From Apostichopus japonicus (taxonomy: Eukaryota > Echinodermata > Holothuroidea > Aspidochirotida > Stichopodidae), in contig NC_092569.1 in the NCBI RefSeq assembly GCF_037975245.1, positions 17,713,501 to 17,777,500 of the forward strand: a stretch of 64,000 bases of DNA. Direction: 5' to 3'. Positions 60,188-64,000 of the stretch are shown piece by piece. The position numbers and the translations under genes are program-made. Position 1 is the stretch's first letter. The number at the start of each line of letters is the position of its first letter. The notes under the pieces were generated by a model, which made no database searches, was not told the origin of the DNA, and saw only the letters and a program-made list of their open reading frames with translations.

Positions 60188-63139
60188 GCCTGAAGTTGTT
60201 CCCACTCGCGACGACGTAGGAATGGATCAACAATTTCAAGTAGAGTTGATTCTTTGCCCTACCAGGCACACAGGACCATTCATTTAGCTTTTGATTAAAA
60301 CTCAGTAATTAATCTTGGTGAAATTATGAACTGCATCAAATAAATGCCAATACTGATTTTATTTTCAATAATTCATTTTCTTTCATTTAGGATGGTAATC
60401 ATGGCAATCAATTGTTCTTTTTCTTCTTCTATACTATTATTATGTGACCTATTGCATGGGTGCATTTATAATCTGCTTTGCATATCATTGAATATTCATT
60501 AACCAAGAATATATGTAGCTTAACACGTCAACGTACTTTGGTTTTGGAGTTGATTTGTCTGCGAAAAGTTGACTGCTTGTGGAGTTAAATTGTCGACTAT
60601 GCTTTCATTTGTGTTATGTGTTTGCAGTGTGTTGTATGGCAATGAATCATGCATTGTGGAACAATTATAATTGTGCACATAACAACTGTGTTATCAGGAC
60701 AGTTTGAATGAAACCAGAAACCACTGAACGAATAACTGAAGTCAACATTTCTCCAGGCTTGATGATTCGTTGAACATTGTTGTGTCTAGTTGCTATGGAT
60801 TCATTTCAATATATACGCGTGCAAATTAGTCCTGTGTGACGTTTGTCTTTATTTACCACTTCTCTTGTTGAGTATCAGCGTACATGAAGGATCATATTAA
60901 GAGGGGGAAATGCGGGGGGAGGGACGAAATTTTTTTAAAACTTGTTTTTTTAATGATGAAACTGGCAAAACATTGCACCAGATCGCATCTAAGGACCTTC
61001 AATTGTTCAAAAATATCTCAAAGGGGAGGAGGACACCACCTCCCATTAGACCCCTCCCCCATATCAATCGCAAAATGTGCTCCCCCTTTCAAGTTCCTGG
61101 CTACGTCGATTGGGGGGGGGGGTTGGAGGTGAAGGGGGATGTCTGAATATCATTGTTATCAGTGGTCAAACGTTCTGGTATATTTTTTGACCAGGAAATA
61201 AGTTTCTAGGCCTAAACTGTACTAGGTGTTCTCCGTTTGCCATCCCCGAATGATGTGATACGGGGTTTCATTTGCAGAGACACTCAATGTAGAAAATAGT
61301 CACGAAGAAGCAAGCGATATTTCACATGAAAGTATACATTTTCAGCCATATAGTACTCCTACACTGACCTTGATGTGATAACGAAATGTACGTGTTTCTA
61401 GTGCACGGTGGGGGCGCTAAGGCACCAGTTCTTACAACAAATATATCGTAAATTACCAGGTGGTTCATGGTGGTCGCTTGGGGACGGGCCATATTGTCCG
61501 TTATCGATTTGTGTCCTTTGAGAAATTTTGTAATACTTAAAATGTGCTGATTTGCGAAATGGAGCTTTTAAATAACGTTACGTTCAATTTTTTTTTCAAC
61601 TTTTAGGTTAGTCTGCTTAGTATTTACGTTTTAAAAGGGGCTCCAGATATTGTGAAACCTGGATGGCAAAGAAGTTTAACACACAAAACTTTTAATCTAC
61701 CGCATTCATTCGGAGGCAACACCTGCCCCACCCGTTCCGGTGCCCTTGAGATGCCTGTGAGGTAGCCTATACCTATGATGTTATAAACCAATTCATTTAT
61801 GCACATGTGAAATAATCAGACTGCGACAGGCGGTATTATACAGCAACACTATAGTATTTGCATTAAAAATCAATACTCATTCGTTAGCATATTCATTTTA
61901 TATTTTACTAACTGATATACGTGGCCTAAGCCATCTGTAGAAAACTTCACAGATATTTATCGATCCGCTATACTATAGTTTTAAAAAGCAGTGTTAGGCC
62001 TAATTCCATATGAGCTTACTACATTAGCCTATCTGAGTTGCTCGTTTTACAAATTGCCATGGTTTTTTACTTTGCTACTACTATAACTGTCGTTTTTCCA
62101 AGTCGGCAATGCTTATTGTGATATATAGGCCCTCATCGATAACAAAGTGAAGGGAAATTTTTGACGGACAACTATAATATCGAAAAGGTACGTTGACTCT
62201 CATATTATGTTACTTGCGGGGGTCATTATCATACTGGATATAGGAAAGACTTCGTTTGTAGAAAAAGAAATACTACAGTTTAGAAAATGTCCCCCAAACA
62301 AGCGCAACTGAAGTCGACGTGTATTACATGAAAAGAACATCCATTTATGTTTTAAACTTCGAAGCGATAAAGAGCATTAGAAGAGTAAGGTGTGATGGAT
62401 AGTATTGGTAACTTTTCGTTGTAACTGTTCTTCATTTTCTTCCCTTTGAAAGATGATATAGGCCTACCGTCAAATACGATTCAGTCATCTACAATTTCAA
62501 ATCGTAATACGCGAAACACTTCCATCGTCAGTTGGGGTAAAATGTTTCAGACGAAGGTTTTTGTTTTCGGTCAGGGAAGAATTGGAATAGGCTTCCGGGT
62601 ATTCAAGCAACCCCCGCCTCCCTCTTTCAGTCTCGTACTTTTAGTATTAACTACCATTCACAAAGTAGTGTTTGAACTAACTATGGACTTAATATGATAG
62701 TCTAAATATGCTTCCGAATGCACCGTACGACGTCTAAACTTGTATTTACTTTTTCTAATGGTGGACCACTACACACCCTACATGGAATTCGGCTTCCATG
62801 ACATTCATTTATAAATCTTCCATTCGCCTATGGACCTTCCAGTAAAGCGGCAAGCACTTAACGTATAAGTCAGTCGAGGGGAAAAAATATTCTTCACTTT
62901 TGAAATACGGTGCAAGGCCTGTATGCGAAGATAGTGACACGAACCCTTTTATAACGGATTAATGATGGTCACTTTTATAATTCGTCCATAGTATGACACG
63001 CTGTTCGTATACGTTCGATGTCTTGCGAGTTTGCACATGGCATTATGCCAGGCAGGACTGTTGGGCTTGGGTTAATCTCATATTGGTACATTTATAGTAT
63101 TAAATAACTGTGCGCATCAGAGCCAGGTAGGGTCCCGGG
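60188..63139. other. intergenic, no gene seen
   Basis: Only short ORFs without domains. A G/C-tract-rich stretch at about 60900-61140 resembles decayed MITE sequence but has no clear ends. Confidence 0.5.
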
Positions 63140-63495
63140 CAAGGGCGTAGGAACCGGGGGGCTGGGGGGCGCCAGCCCCCCAGTGAAAAATATGGAGGGG
63201 CGGAAGTGTCATTCCGCCCTCCCGCTTCGCAAGTCAGAAAACCCCTTTTTCATTTCCAAATGAGAAAAAAATCTCATTTGGAGCACCAAATTGCATCTAA
63301 GGCCAGGTGAAAATGCAAAATTATTTACAAAATGGAGTGGGTGTTGAAGTGTGCTATATTACACCAAATTGCATCTGAGGCCACCTGGAAATACAAAAAA
63401 ATTCCTCACCCCCTCACCCCCTCCCCTTAGACCCCTCCCCGAGGCCGGCCATCAGTCTTCAGCCCCCCACTCAAAAGTACCTTCCTACGCCACTG
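63140..63495. mobile_element. hAT-type MITE
   Basis: GTCCCGGG at 63132-63139 and 63496-63503 is a perfect 8-bp duplication. Ends CAAGGGCGTAGGAA and TTCCTACGCCACTG are inverted repeats with few mismatches. It is not coding. Confidence 0.88.
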
Positions 63496-64000
63496 GTCCC
63501 GGGTGCATTTACGTCACCGGGCCCTTTTATGAATTATGAATTTTCTGAAGTATATTATTTATTATTTATCGGGTCTGAGTGTTTGTGCCTTCAGTTTTTT
63601 TCTCTCCTATAGGGTCCTTGATTGGGACTTGAGTGTCTCTATTGATCCTTTTTATCTACTAAGCTAAACTAAACTACATGAGAACGCATCATTCTTAGTG
63701 CTATCCTATCATGACCCCCGGATCCCTTCACCTGACCCCCCCCCCCTACATCTCGTTTCTCTATCAACTGTAAGTGTAAACCCTGCAAAGTTCACGTTCT
63801 GTTGAGGGCTACAGTATATATCTACACTGCATTAGCATATCCGTATATTAAATTACGTATATGATATTCTTTACAGATAAATAAATTGGATGCCTTGAAA
63901 TCGTCATGAAATAATTTTACGACATGAACAATTAAACAAATTAACATACAGAAAAGATGAATAGCACAGAGTTGTTCCCGAAGATTGAAAATGAATGAAG

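Overview
The window is animal nuclear DNA: AT-rich, with long introns, GT-AG splice sites, many short interspersed repeats and DNA transposons, and no prokaryotic gene organisation. Two host genes can be assembled exon by exon with phases that all agree. The protein types (a secreted fibrinogen-related protein and a two-lobed GPI-anchored melanotransferrin) and the tRNA-derived repeats fit a marine invertebrate deuterostome. An echinoderm, probably a sea cucumber, is my best guess, but no single sequence proves it.

Layout. 1-1220: no gene seen; possible TATA box at 981. 1221-7413 (+): five-exon fibrinogen-related protein gene (271 aa). A competing short last exon at 1373-1426 would make a 40-residue secreted basic peptide instead. 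7576-12971: intergenic, with a ~470-bp (AAT)n tract and a nested pair of hAT-type MITEs (11290-12426). 12972-58493 (+): 14-exon melanotransferrin gene (745 aa; signal peptide, two transferrin lobes, GPI-attachment tail), with a ~1.7-kb 3' UTR ending near 60.2 kb. 60.2-64 kb: intergenic, with one more 8-bp-TSD MITE at 63140-63495.

The melanotransferrin introns hold most of the interesting material. Intron 1 has a TTAA-flanked MITE (17603-18397) and an element with ends GGGTCATTCC (18535-20466). Intron 2 has a LINE remnant, a 1.08-kb tandem array of four units, and an 8.1-kb DNA transposon (24205-32302, TATA target duplication) inserted inside the first array unit. That transposon carries a spliced DDE-type transposase gene on the minus strand, broken by one stop and one 1-base frameshift, and it is itself interrupted by a nested MITE pair. 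Later introns have SINEs and minisatellites.

The most unusual signal is a large excess of the 7-mers TACTGTA and TACAGTA between about 12.8 and 50.8 kb. Aligning the array units shows plain TA in one copy and TACTGTA in another at the same site. Chains such as TA-CAG-TA-CTG-TA-CTG-TA also occur. This is the known excision footprint of Tc1/mariner elements of the Sleeping Beauty type, so the introns look like a fossil record of heavy cut-and-paste traffic. The transposons inserted here contain few such motifs, suggesting they arrived later.

The two host genes show no functional link beyond adjacency: one is a secreted lectin-like molecule, the other a membrane-anchored iron-binding protein. 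Both families are associated with innate defence in invertebrates.
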